64,000 nt of DNA from Chaetoderma sp. LZ-2023a. Its lineage: Eukaryota > Mollusca > Caudofoveata > Chaetodermatida > Chaetodermatidae. The position numbers were made by a program, and so were the translations under genes. This document shows positions 44,001-51,560 of this stretch, piece after piece (position 1 is the first letter of the stretch; the number at the start of each line of letters is the position of its first letter). The notes under the pieces were generated by a model. It was not told the DNA's origin. It worked only from the letters and a program-made list of their open reading frames with translations, and searched no databases. The DNA is taken from positions 137,838,496 to 137,902,495 of the forward strand of contig CM067369.1 of the NCBI GenBank assembly GCA_034401795.1, read 5' to 3'.

Positions 44001-44766
44001 GTGAATTCTTTGATATGCTAGCGTGTTTTGTCCCGGTTTAATGTATTTCCGGGACTCGCGCTTACCGTGATTAGCGCCTGATTATGTTGGTTTTTTACAA
44101 CATGGTGCTTCATATGTCTCATTTCTCTTTGTGTTTTGTCCACAGGTATCGCATAGACGCTTTGATGGACTTCTCGGCACAAGAGGATATGTTTTCTCTC
44201 CACCACGGTTCCATTTCCTACTAATACTGTTAGGTTATCTAACCAAAAAATCTATGTTCAGTGAGTTGGAGGCCTGTTATAAAGGTCTTCTCACTTTGCC
44301 CTCTTGCTCCAATTCCTTCCCCTTAGGTGGAGAGGATGTAGAGGCGTACTATGGTGGAGTTCTCCGGTTCATCACGTTGGATGGTTTGTCTATACAAGGG
44401 TCAGGTATCTAATTATTGATAAACAAAAGGGGAGATAATTTCCTTTTTTGCCAATGCTAGAATTGGAAGGAGTTATCTCTGTATATCTGATTGTTGTGTA
44501 CTCGAAATGCCAATTCAACGGAAATGTTCCGGTTACGTATACAATTCGTTCTTGCACTTGGTGCTTGTTGCGGATCGATTAATTTGGTCACGAGAGTGAT
44601 GACGTCATAATCGGCCTTGGCCTTTTATTAACAATTAACGTTTTGTCCATGGCTGGTTCTTCTTGATTTCCGATCTTGATGATCCTGTCCCTCTCTTTTT
44701 AGTTGGTTTTGAGTTCGCTAACCTTAACTATCTTGCTCATTGTCCCTGTCCTTTGTCCTGTTTCAG

Positions 44767-47700
44767 AGACCTGGTTGCCCGTCCTGCGGGAGGTTTCTTA
44801 AAAGCCGCTTCGTTCCGCACTTGTGCTTCAGCTGCAGTCCCTGTGGACCGTTGCTGAAGTGCGACGTATGTAAGCAGTGGGGGGGCGAATTAATGTCTGA
44901 TTTTCTCGCATTGCAGGCAAGGGAGAAGGTGATGGAGGAAGAGAGGAAGAAGAAGGAGAAAGTTTGTAAGAAGGGTAAGAAGAAGGCCTCATCCGCGGTG
45001 GATATGGAGGCCTTCAGGTCCGAAATGTTGCAAGAGATGCAGAGGACAATAAAGGATCTGGTCCCAGAGTTGCTTCGTGGCATGCTCCCTGGGCCAGCTC
45101 CTTTGTTGTCCTCGGCATCTGCTTACGAGCAGGTGATCCCCGCCTCTGAATCCGGTCTCTTTAGGTCTGGTCCGGTTGTGGATTCAGAGGTGGCCCCTTT
45201 GTTGGGGGCAGTCCAAGGCCCTGGCAGCAGGCATGGCGCCGCGCCGAGGGGCCGTGGACAGCGGTTGTTGCTGGGACCCGCGGTCTGCTCATCAGACCCC
45301 GGGTATCCGCGCGCCGAAGGTGTCAAAGCCTCCTATGGCACCTTTCCTGGCCAGTCCGGGTTAGCTCTCTTTGCTGACCCGGAGTCTAATCTTTCTGGCC
45401 AGGAAGAAGAGGATCTCCTGCTGGGGTCGCCTTCTGAGGACGTGGCCATGGAATACGACGTCTGTGCACCCCTCGCGGGGAATGCAGGCGACGTGTTCCA
45501 TGGTTCTACTCACGCAGGAGTAGATTTCACGGTCCAGAGGGTGTCCCCGGGCGGTGCTGTTGACCACGGATACCGCATACCTCGGCTTGCCGATGGTATT
45601 GCTGGTGCTGGTCAGACCCGTGGTAGAGCGGTGTTTACCCCACGCTCTGCCACCGCGCCTGCTCCTGGTCAAGCCGCGGAATTTAGCATGCCTGCTCTCT
45701 CGGGCCCGCATGCTTTTCCAGGCTTGCCAGGGGTATCAGCTTACCCGCCGTCGACATCAACTGCGAGTGCTCTGGAGGAAGACGAAGGCCCTCGTCTAGT
45801 AGAGCGCTCGCAGTTAGCCACGGAGGAGGATTGGTCGGACGCTTGCCAGTGGCTGGTAAGTGTTCGGCCCGATCTACCCATGGAGCTGCCGGCTAGCCAG
45901 CGTGACCATAGGCCGTGGTTAGCTGGTAGGCCGGCGGCTACCGCTATGCCATCTCTGCCGCTTGCTGAGCATGTCGTGGACATGTTCGAAGCGGCAGAGG
46001 CGTCCATTAAGGTGAATGGACGTCTCGCGAAGGCCCCTCGCGAGGTGGCGAAGCGGTGCCGCATCGTGCCCCTGGATTACCAGCGGTACGGTGTGGTGCC
46101 GAAGCCAAGCGTTGATGATCGCGCGGCTTTGGGCGAAGATGCGCGGCCGGGCTCCCGTTCTGACACGGGAGTCTTGTGCTCGAACGCGTTGCGTTCGGCG
46201 AATGCCGCGCTGCGGGATGCGGAGGAGAGTGGGAGGGCGTCGATTGCCGCTCTGTCCCACGTCTCCCAGCTGCTACAGGGGGTGGTAGCGGCTTCCGCAT
46301 CACGCCAACCAAGCCCGGTAACAGTCCAGAGAGCCATTCAGGATGGTATCAACCTGGCTTTGGACTGTTTGACGCGGGCGGTAACCAGAAGTGTCCGGGC
46401 GAGGCACACGTTTGCGCTTGACAATCTGTGCCCGTCCCAGGACCTGTATAATAGGCTGCTGCGGACGCCTATGACAGGTCCTGGTCTCTTTGGAGGTGAG
46501 GGATGCAGGCACCTCCAGGAGACGGTCACTCTGGTTAATAACCAGAGGGCGCTGCGGGAACAATTTGAGGTGCTCCGGCGCCTGCGTATCGTCCTCTGCA
46601 GGCTCGAGGTGGTGCTGGCCAGGTCAGAGGCCAGCCACCGTCGCAACGTAGGCCTAGGCCACGGGCGATTCGGCCAGCAGCGAGGGGGGCGCAGGCTCCC
46701 CAGCCGCACCCAGCCAGACAGCCGCCCGCGCACCGTGGTGCGCGCGGCGCTGGGCGGGGCGCGCGGGGATCTGGTCGCGGTAATCGGGCCTGATGGCCTG
46801 GTTACCGCGGTGGGAACCACTCCGGTGTTTCAGGCCGAGAGAACAGTGCCACTCTGGCCCTCCTTATGTCCACCTCTATCCCTAGGTGGACCGGTGGGCG
46901 GCCGTTTGGCCGCCCGCTTGCCAGAGTGGAAGCGGTTGACTCAGGACCGTTTAGTCTTGCGATGGCTTTCGGTCGGGTATCGTCCCGACTGGGTGACAGG
47001 CCCGCCATCGCGACTGTCTCTCGCGCCGATCTGGACTCCCATTCCACGGGATCCGGATCAGAGGTTGTGTATAGAGGAGGAAATAAATTCCCTCATACTA
47101 AAAGAAGCCATTCAGCCGGCACAGAGGTGCCCGGGCTTCTATTCAACCCTGTTCTTGGTAACAAAAAACACCGGAGGGTGGAGGCCGATTCTCAACCTCA
47201 AGCCGTTGAACAAGTTCATCGAGACACCCAGTTTCAAGATGGAGACTGTGCGCTCGGTGTTGGCGGGGTTAGAGCGAGGAATGTGGACAGCGTCGATAGA
47301 TTTGAAGGATGCTTATTTCCACATTCCCATAGAGAGGAGTTTCCGTCGCTTCCTGAGATTTGCATTTCAGGGCCGGCGGTGGGAATTCAGGGTGTTACCC
47401 TTCGGAATTTCCACGGCTCCTCGGGTCTTCACCCGTGTGGTTCTCGCGATCACTGCATACCTCCGCAGGAGAAGCATAGCAGTCCACACGTACATAGACG
47501 ACTGGCTGTTGAAAGCACACACCCGGGAATCGTTGTCAGCCAATCTGGCGATTGTTTTGAAAACTCTCTCGGACTTGGGCTGGGTGATCAATTTCCCGAA
47601 ATCAGAGCTAACTCCATCCCAGAAGTTTGTTTACCTGGGCATGTTCTTCGATCTGGAGACGGGGTATGTGTACCCCACTCAGGAGAGGGTTCAAATACTC

Positions 47701-48924
47701 ATCTCGGTAATTCAGTCGGTGTGCGACAGTCGTCATGTCCTGGCACGGGTTTACTTGAGAATGCTGGGCTTGATGGTTTCTTTGGAACCAGTCATTCCGC
47801 AGGCCGCCTTGCGCAGGCGCCCGATCCAGTTGTTTCTCATGACACAGTGGACCCAGAGTTCAGGTTTGCTGGACTCGAACGTGTCGGTGTTGGCGCCTCT
47901 GATTCACCACCTGCAATGGTGGTTGAATACAGAGAATCTCTTGCCGGGGGTTTTGCTAACCCCTCCCCACCCTCAGGTGACTGTGTATACAGATGCATCG
48001 ATGGAGGGGTGGGGAGCTTGTCTGGAAGAGTCCACAGTATCAGGGCTTTGGGATCTGGATCAGTCCAAGGAACATATCAATCTACTAGAGCTAAGAGCAG
48101 TAGTCCTGGGCCTGGAACATTTCTTACAGAAAGTTCAGGGCAAGATTGTTCTAATTCGTTCAGACAACTCAACAGTAGTGACTTACATAAACCGCCAGGG
48201 CGGAACGAAGTCGCCCAGTCTCTGTATGATGACATGGAAACTGCTTTGTTGGTGCCTGGATCATGGGATCACCTTGAAAGCAGTTCATATTCCGGGGAGG
48301 TTAAATCTGCTAGCAGACTCATTGAGCCGAAGGATGAGTGTTTTACCCACGGAATGGCAACTAAATCAATGTGTGGCGGATCGTCTGTTCGACCATTGGG
48401 GGAAACCCAACATAGATTTGTTCGCGATGAAGAAGAATGCGAAGATGACGACGTACGTCTCTCCGATTCCAGACCCAAGCGCTTTCGCAACAGATGCGTT
48501 AGCTATCAGCTGGGAGGGAATGTATGCATACGCATTCCCCCCAGCAATCCTGATTCCAAAGGTGCTTCAGAAAATCAGGCAGCAGGAGTGCCAAGTGCTT
48601 CTGATCGCCCCGGATTGGCCAAGCCGATCGTGGTATACGGATCTGCTGGACCTTCTGGTCTGCAATCCGGTTCCGCTGCCTCTGATGGACAACCTTATCT
48701 TCCAGGGCAAGGCCCTTCACGACAATCCGTCAATGTTCCGATTGACTGCGTGGATGTTGTCAAGGAATCTAGAATTAAGGAGGGCTTTTCTGAGCAAGCG
48801 GCCATGTTTATGGCCAAAGCCAGGAGGGGGTCAACCTCCAGAGCATATAATTATAAAATCAACAGATTTGCAGAATGGTGCTCAAAAAGATGTATTGATC
48901 CAATGGAATCATCTATTCAGGTAG
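44767..48924 (+). CDS. DIRS-A1 gag-like / RT / RNase H / methyltransferase-like polyprotein
   Basis: An uninterrupted frame of 1385 codons, 1402 residues with the leader. Residues 21-52 hold the Cys/His module (GCPSCGRF, HLCFSCSPC, CDVC). A Lys/Glu-rich segment (EKVMEEERKKKEKVCKKG) follows, then a long gag-like part with EEDWSDACQWLVS and TGPGLFGG (about residue 590). RT spans about 780-1000: STLFLVTKNTGGWRPILNL, SIDLKDAYFHIPI, LPFGISTAPRVFTRV and catalytic YIDD at 926. RNase H (about 1088-1210) has VYTDAS, RSDNSTVVTYINRQGG and HIPGRLNLLADSLSRR. NIDLFA (D1234) and YAFPPAILI begin the DIRS methyltransferase-like end, though a clear DPPY/NPPF motif is not seen. Usual DIRS elements keep gag in a separate ORF; here it is fused. 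The product would assemble particles and make cDNA. Confidence 0.9.
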   Translation, partial: RPGCPSCGRFLKSRFVPHLCFSCSPCGPLLKCDVCKQWGGELMSDFLALQAREKVMEEERKKKEKVCKKGKKKASSAVDMEAFRSEMLQEMQRTIKDLVPELLRGMLPGPAPLLSSASAYEQVIPASESGLFRSGPVVDSEVAPLLGAVQGPGSRHGAAPRGRGQRLLLGPAVCSSDPGYPRAEGVKASYGTFPGQSGLALFADPESNLSGQEEEDLLLGSPSEDVAMEYDVCAPLAGNAGDVFHGSTHAGVDFTVQRVSPGGAVDHGYRIPRLADGIAGAGQTRGRAVFTPRSATAPAPGQAAEFSMPALSGPHAFPGLPGVSAYPPSTSTASALEEDEGPRLVERSQLATEEDWSDACQWLVSVRPDLPMELPASQRDHRPWLAGRPAATAMPSLPLAEHVVDMFEAAEASIKVNGRLAKAPREVAKRCRIVPLDYQRYGVVPKPSVDDRAALGEDARPGSRSDTGVLCSNALRSANAALRDAEESGRASIAALSHVSQLLQGVVAASASRQPSPVTVQRAIQDGINLALDCLTRAVTRSVRARHTFALDNLCPSQDLYNRLLRTPMTGPGLFGGEGCRHLQETVTLVNNQRALREQFEVLRRLRIVLCRLEVVLARSEASHRRNVGLGHGRFGQQRGGRRLPSRTQPDSRPRTVVRAALGGARGDLVAVIGPDGLVTAVGTTPVFQAERTVPLWPSLCPPLSLGGPVGGRLAARLPEWKRLTQDRLVLRWLSVGYRPDWVTGPPSRLSLAPIWTPIPRDPDQRLCIEEEINSLILKEAIQPAQRCPGFYSTLFLVTKNTGGWRPILNLKPLNKFIETPSFKMETVRSVLAGLERGMWTASIDLKDAYFHIPIERSFRRFLRFAFQGRRWEFRVLPFGISTAPRVFTRVVLAITAYLRRRSIAVHTYIDDWLLKAHTRESLSANLAIVLKTLSDLGWVINFPKSELTPSQKFVYLGMFFDLETGYVYPTQERVQILISVIQSVCDSRHVLARVYLRMLGLMVSLEPVIPQAALRRRPIQLFLMTQWTQSSGLLDSNVSVLAPLIHHLQWWLNTENLLPGVLLTPPHPQVTVYTDASMEGWGACLEESTVSGLWDLDQSKEHINLLELRAVVLGLEHFLQKVQGKIVLIRSDNSTVVTYINRQGGTKSPSLCMMTWKLLCWCLDHGITLKAVHIPGRLNLLADSLSRRMSVLPTEWQLNQCVADRLFDHWGKPNIDLFAMKKNAKMTTYVSPIPDPSAFATDALAISWEGMYAYAFPPAILIPKVLQKIRQQECQVLLIAPDWPSRSWYTDLLDLLVCNPVPLPLMDNLIFQGKALHDNPSMFRLTAWMLSRNLELRRAFLSKRPCLWPKPGGGQPPEHIIIKSTDLQNGAQKDVLIQWNHLFR

Positions 48925-49763
48925 TGGCTGATTTCCTCTGTCACCTATATGATGCCTATAGCCTCAAGCCTAACTCTATTGCTGGTTATAAGTCAGCTTT
49001 AATGACTGTTATTCCTTGCTTGGCTAATAGGGGGAGTGATGAAGTAAGTACATTAAATGTATTAATTAAAGGCATGGGCAATCTAAGACCAAGGAATCCT
49101 CCACTGATTCCGTCTTGGAGTTTATCACTGGTGCTCCAGGTACTAGGTGATAAGCCTTTTGAACCACTTAGTTCCATTTCTATGAAAATGTTAACTCTTA
49201 AAACTGTATTTTTAATTGCTGCGGCCTCGGCGAGGCGTAGGAGTGAAATTCACGCCTTATCAGCCGAGGTTGACCGTTTTGTGGTTACAGGGGAAGGCCT
49301 TAAGCTTCTACCTAGGATTAATTTCTTGTCTAAAAATCAGTCATTGAAATATCCAGGTCAGCCTATTTTTTTGCCATCTTTAACTAGATATGATCCTAAT
49401 TCTAAAGTATGGTGCCCCGTACGGGCGCTGCTCCGGTACAAACAGCGTACTTCGGAGTGGCGTACCGACCAGTCAGCGTTATGGTTGTCATATATTGAAC
49501 CCCATGGTAGGGCGTCTAAGGACACCATTTCTAGGTGGATTGTGGAATGTATTCAATTTTGTCACAAGTCCGCCACCGGGCGACAGGTTGACGTGGCCAA
49601 GGCTCACAGTGTCCGCGGTGTCGTGACATCCACTGCCCTTTTTAATGGGGTCCCTGTGGATGATATTATGTCAGTGGCCCAGTGGCACTGTGAGTCAAGT
49701 TTTACAGACCATTACCTCCGTGACACCTCTAACCCTCTCGCCTTGTCGATTTTGAAACAATAA
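46866..49763 (+). CDS. DIRS-A1 tyrosine recombinase ORF, overlapping RT frame
   Basis: The frame is open from ATG 46,866 to TAA 49,761, 965 codons, and overlaps the polyprotein frame for 2,059 nt. The first 600 or so residues are Ser/Gly/Arg-rich and have no recognised fold. The recombinase is the last 340 or so: an N-terminal core-binding part (RAYNYKINRFAEWCSKRC, VVADFLCHLYDAY) and a catalytic part with R791 in ASARRRSEIHAL, H914-x-x-R917 in AHSVRG, W940-H941 in QWHCESSF and nucleophile Y950 in DHYLRD. All catalytic residues are present. The enzyme would insert the circular DIRS DNA into the genome. The real start is uncertain: the frame may be reached by an internal ATG, frameshift or splicing, and the true protein may begin near 48,720. 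Confidence 0.85.
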   Translation: MSTSIPRWTGGRPFGRPLARVEAVDSGPFSLAMAFGRVSSRLGDRPAIATVSRADLDSHSTGSGSEVVYRGGNKFPHTKRSHSAGTEVPGLLFNPVLGNKKHRRVEADSQPQAVEQVHRDTQFQDGDCALGVGGVRARNVDSVDRFEGCLFPHSHREEFPSLPEICISGPAVGIQGVTLRNFHGSSGLHPCGSRDHCIPPQEKHSSPHVHRRLAVESTHPGIVVSQSGDCFENSLGLGLGDQFPEIRANSIPEVCLPGHVLRSGDGVCVPHSGEGSNTHLGNSVGVRQSSCPGTGLLENAGLDGFFGTSHSAGRLAQAPDPVVSHDTVDPEFRFAGLERVGVGASDSPPAMVVEYRESLAGGFANPSPPSGDCVYRCIDGGVGSLSGRVHSIRALGSGSVQGTYQSTRAKSSSPGPGTFLTESSGQDCSNSFRQLNSSDLHKPPGRNEVAQSLYDDMETALLVPGSWDHLESSSYSGEVKSASRLIEPKDECFTHGMATKSMCGGSSVRPLGETQHRFVRDEEECEDDDVRLSDSRPKRFRNRCVSYQLGGNVCIRIPPSNPDSKGASENQAAGVPSASDRPGLAKPIVVYGSAGPSGLQSGSAASDGQPYLPGQGPSRQSVNVPIDCVDVVKESRIKEGFSEQAAMFMAKARRGSTSRAYNYKINRFAEWCSKRCIDPMESSIQVVADFLCHLYDAYSLKPNSIAGYKSALMTVIPCLANRGSDEVSTLNVLIKGMGNLRPRNPPLIPSWSLSLVLQVLGDKPFEPLSSISMKMLTLKTVFLIAAASARRRSEIHALSAEVDRFVVTGEGLKLLPRINFLSKNQSLKYPGQPIFLPSLTRYDPNSKVWCPVRALLRYKQRTSEWRTDQSALWLSYIEPHGRASKDTISRWIVECIQFCHKSATGRQVDVAKAHSVRGVVTSTALFNGVPVDDIMSVAQWHCESSFTDHYLRDTSNPLALSILKQ

Positions 49764-50289
49764 CCGCTTTATGTTTGTGAAGAGTGCCTCCGCATTGCTT
49801 ATATACTTCGCCATTCAGCGACGGGGACAACCACTTGTCGGGACTGTATCATCCTTCTCTACTGGATTCATGATGACAGCTTCCTAGTACAACAAGGTCA
49901 GTCTTGTTCATGTGTTGTTCATTGTTTTGTATTGTCACGTTACCCAGTGTTATTAATATGGTGATGGTTTATGTGGGTTGTGGTTCTTTAGAGAGAGTAT
50001 ACGAAAATGGAGCCTTTTCGTCTCTGTCCTATAGTACTTAGCACTAGTACGAAGAGAGCGTGTAGGACATTGAGGTCATTTAATCTTCCTCCCAAGGGAG
50101 GGGGGGGAGCGCATATGACAAATCGGTCATCTCTCAGGCATCGGTTGTGTTATCCGATGGTTTATCAAATCCTGACTGTGTTTTCACACAGTTTCAGACG
50201 TCATAAGTGCCTTAAACGCTTGAAAGCGTATAGGGAAGAGCTGGTCTTTTGACCTCGCCTCCCTCCCGCCAGATTCACTTTCGAATTCT
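49764..50289 (+). other. DIRS-A1 3' non-coding region
   Basis: Between the recombinase stop and the internal complementary region there is no recognised domain. A short G run lies at 50,099-50,107. A frame at 50,007-50,252 has no homologue I recognise. Confidence 0.6.
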
Positions 50290-50396
50290 GGCAATATCAA
50301 AAGTATTAGGGAGGTACGTATACTCTTGATGTGAAATAAACGAAATCTAGGATTTCTTTTTTCACGAGAGAGTTGATACTTACCTCCCTAGATACT
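50290..50396. repeat. DIRS-A1 internal complementary region
   Basis: The first half (GCAATATCAAAAGTAT... to CTCTTGATGTGAAA) is the reverse complement of the element's left end. The second half (AAATAAACGAAATCTAGG... to CCTAGATACT) is the reverse complement of the right end. They meet in a single AAA, the circle junction. In DIRS elements this region serves as template to complete and circularise the cDNA. The junction also contains AATAAA at 50,335. Confidence 0.93.
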
Positions 50397-50464
50397 GACC
50401 CGGCCTCTCCGCCCCACAGAGGCTCGGTCTTCAGGCTCTTGGTAGTTGCATGTGTTAGCCAATA

Positions 50465-50634
50465 AATGAGCCAGAGGAAGTAGTAGTCGGCGCATGCGCG
50501 GTGGTGGGGCGACCATCCGCCGGACTACCTCTGACTTCCTGCCCAGTAGGGGCACCTAACTGTTTTTAATCTGAGTGTTTTATTGAGTGAAAGCCGATAT
50601 TTAGCAATATCAAAAGTATCTAGGGAGGTAAGTA
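50465..50634 (-). repeat. DIRS-A1 right inverted terminal repeat
   Basis: Reverse complement of 43,681-43,860. The 43 bp outside it (to 50,677) belong only to the right end and are mirrored in the internal complementary region. AATAAA lies at 50,461. Confidence 0.93.
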
Positions 50635-50774
50635 TCAACTCTCTCGTGAAAAAAGAAATCCTAGATTTCGTTTATTTTGCAGTTGGAAAGTCTTTAGATT
50701 GTTTAAGCCTAAGTCTTTTTACTGTGATTAATTGTGATGGCTTGTGCGTTCTCAAAAGGATATTTTGGATTAAT

Positions 50775-50798
50775 ATGGATGCCTCCGATGATAACCAG
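50775..50798 (+). CDS. DIRS-B2 leader exon
   Basis: MDASDDNQ, ending CAG|GTCGTA. It lies in the part of B2 that follows the A1 insertion. The matching acceptor ATTGTAG is at 51,554-51,560. Confidence 0.55.
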
Positions 50799-51560
50799 GT
50801 CGTATATTTCCATGTTATTCCATAGTTAAAAGACTTAGGTCTCTAAAATTTCGTCTGTGTCGCATGTTCCAATTTCTAACCCCAAAGAATCTGGGATGTG
50901 TGTTAACAACGAAATATGCCAGATGATCGCCTTCCTTTAAATCCCCAACAGGCGATCGGCAGATATGAAATTAGGTGTTGGCTTATCGGTGTTTTAACAC
51001 GATTATCGGCTGACGTCGTTCTCCGTAAGATCCGAGCGGGTGTCGTCACACCCGTGTGTCTCGGATGTTTATGTGAAGAAAATGTTTCATTAATTCGCGC
51101 ATCTGATTCAGGGTGCTGCGTACTTTAATTGGTACCAGGAAAACTTTGGAAATTTCAAGTTTTGCGTGTTATCACGATCTGTTTGCAATGATCAGTGGTT
51201 TCAAATTTCTTGATTTAGATGTGTGGTCTGTGGTTTTACCATGTGCTACAGCAGTTTGTTTACATTTTGTTGTTTCTTCACATTATATCGTTTTGGCCTT
51301 CGTTAGGAGTATAATTTATATTTATTAGTAAATATACCCCGAATGCTATGCGATATGATTCCTGGTTCCGTTATACATCCTTGAGGATCAGTGTATGGGT
51401 GTATTATTGCCCGCTTCGTTCTTGTCGTCATAATCAATGCGATCTTTGCTGTAACGTTGCGGGGTGGGGTGCGGGAGGGTGACAGTTAATTTATGGTCAA
51501 TATATTTGAAAATTAATTGTCTGCCTCCCATTTTTGTTTCGTTCCGCTGGCTTATTGTAG

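Larger units (their letters stand above)
43665..50677 (+). mobile_element. Apparently intact DIRS retrotransposon A1
   Basis: A 7.0 kb element with inverted terminal repeats (43,681-43,860 and 50,465-50,634, only a few differences), an internal complementary region (50,290-50,396), a spliced gag-like/RT/RNase H/MT-like ORF and an overlapping YR ORF, all without disabling changes. DIRS elements move through a circular DNA that the YR inserts without target duplication. Accordingly both edges are a T run with no duplication: the left end TTT-CACATC and the right end CGTTTA-TTT share the three T of the circle junction. The target was the T run of DIRS-B2. Near identity of its repeats suggests recent insertion. 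Confidence 0.93.

Noticed and set aside
44740-44766. Taking 44,740 as the start of the DIRS-A1 polyprotein
   Set aside because: The codon is TTG and lies in the pyrimidine-rich end of an intron; CTGTTTCAG at 44,766 is a better exon boundary.
46338-46820. Antisense frame over DIRS-A1 gag
   Set aside because: R/S/P-rich translation with no motif; opposite a well-supported coding frame.
48403-48600. Confident call of an active adenine methyltransferase in DIRS-A1
   Set aside because: Position and NIDLFA/YAFPP fit the DIRS region, but a clear DPPY/NPPF catalytic motif is not visible, so it is called only methyltransferase-like.
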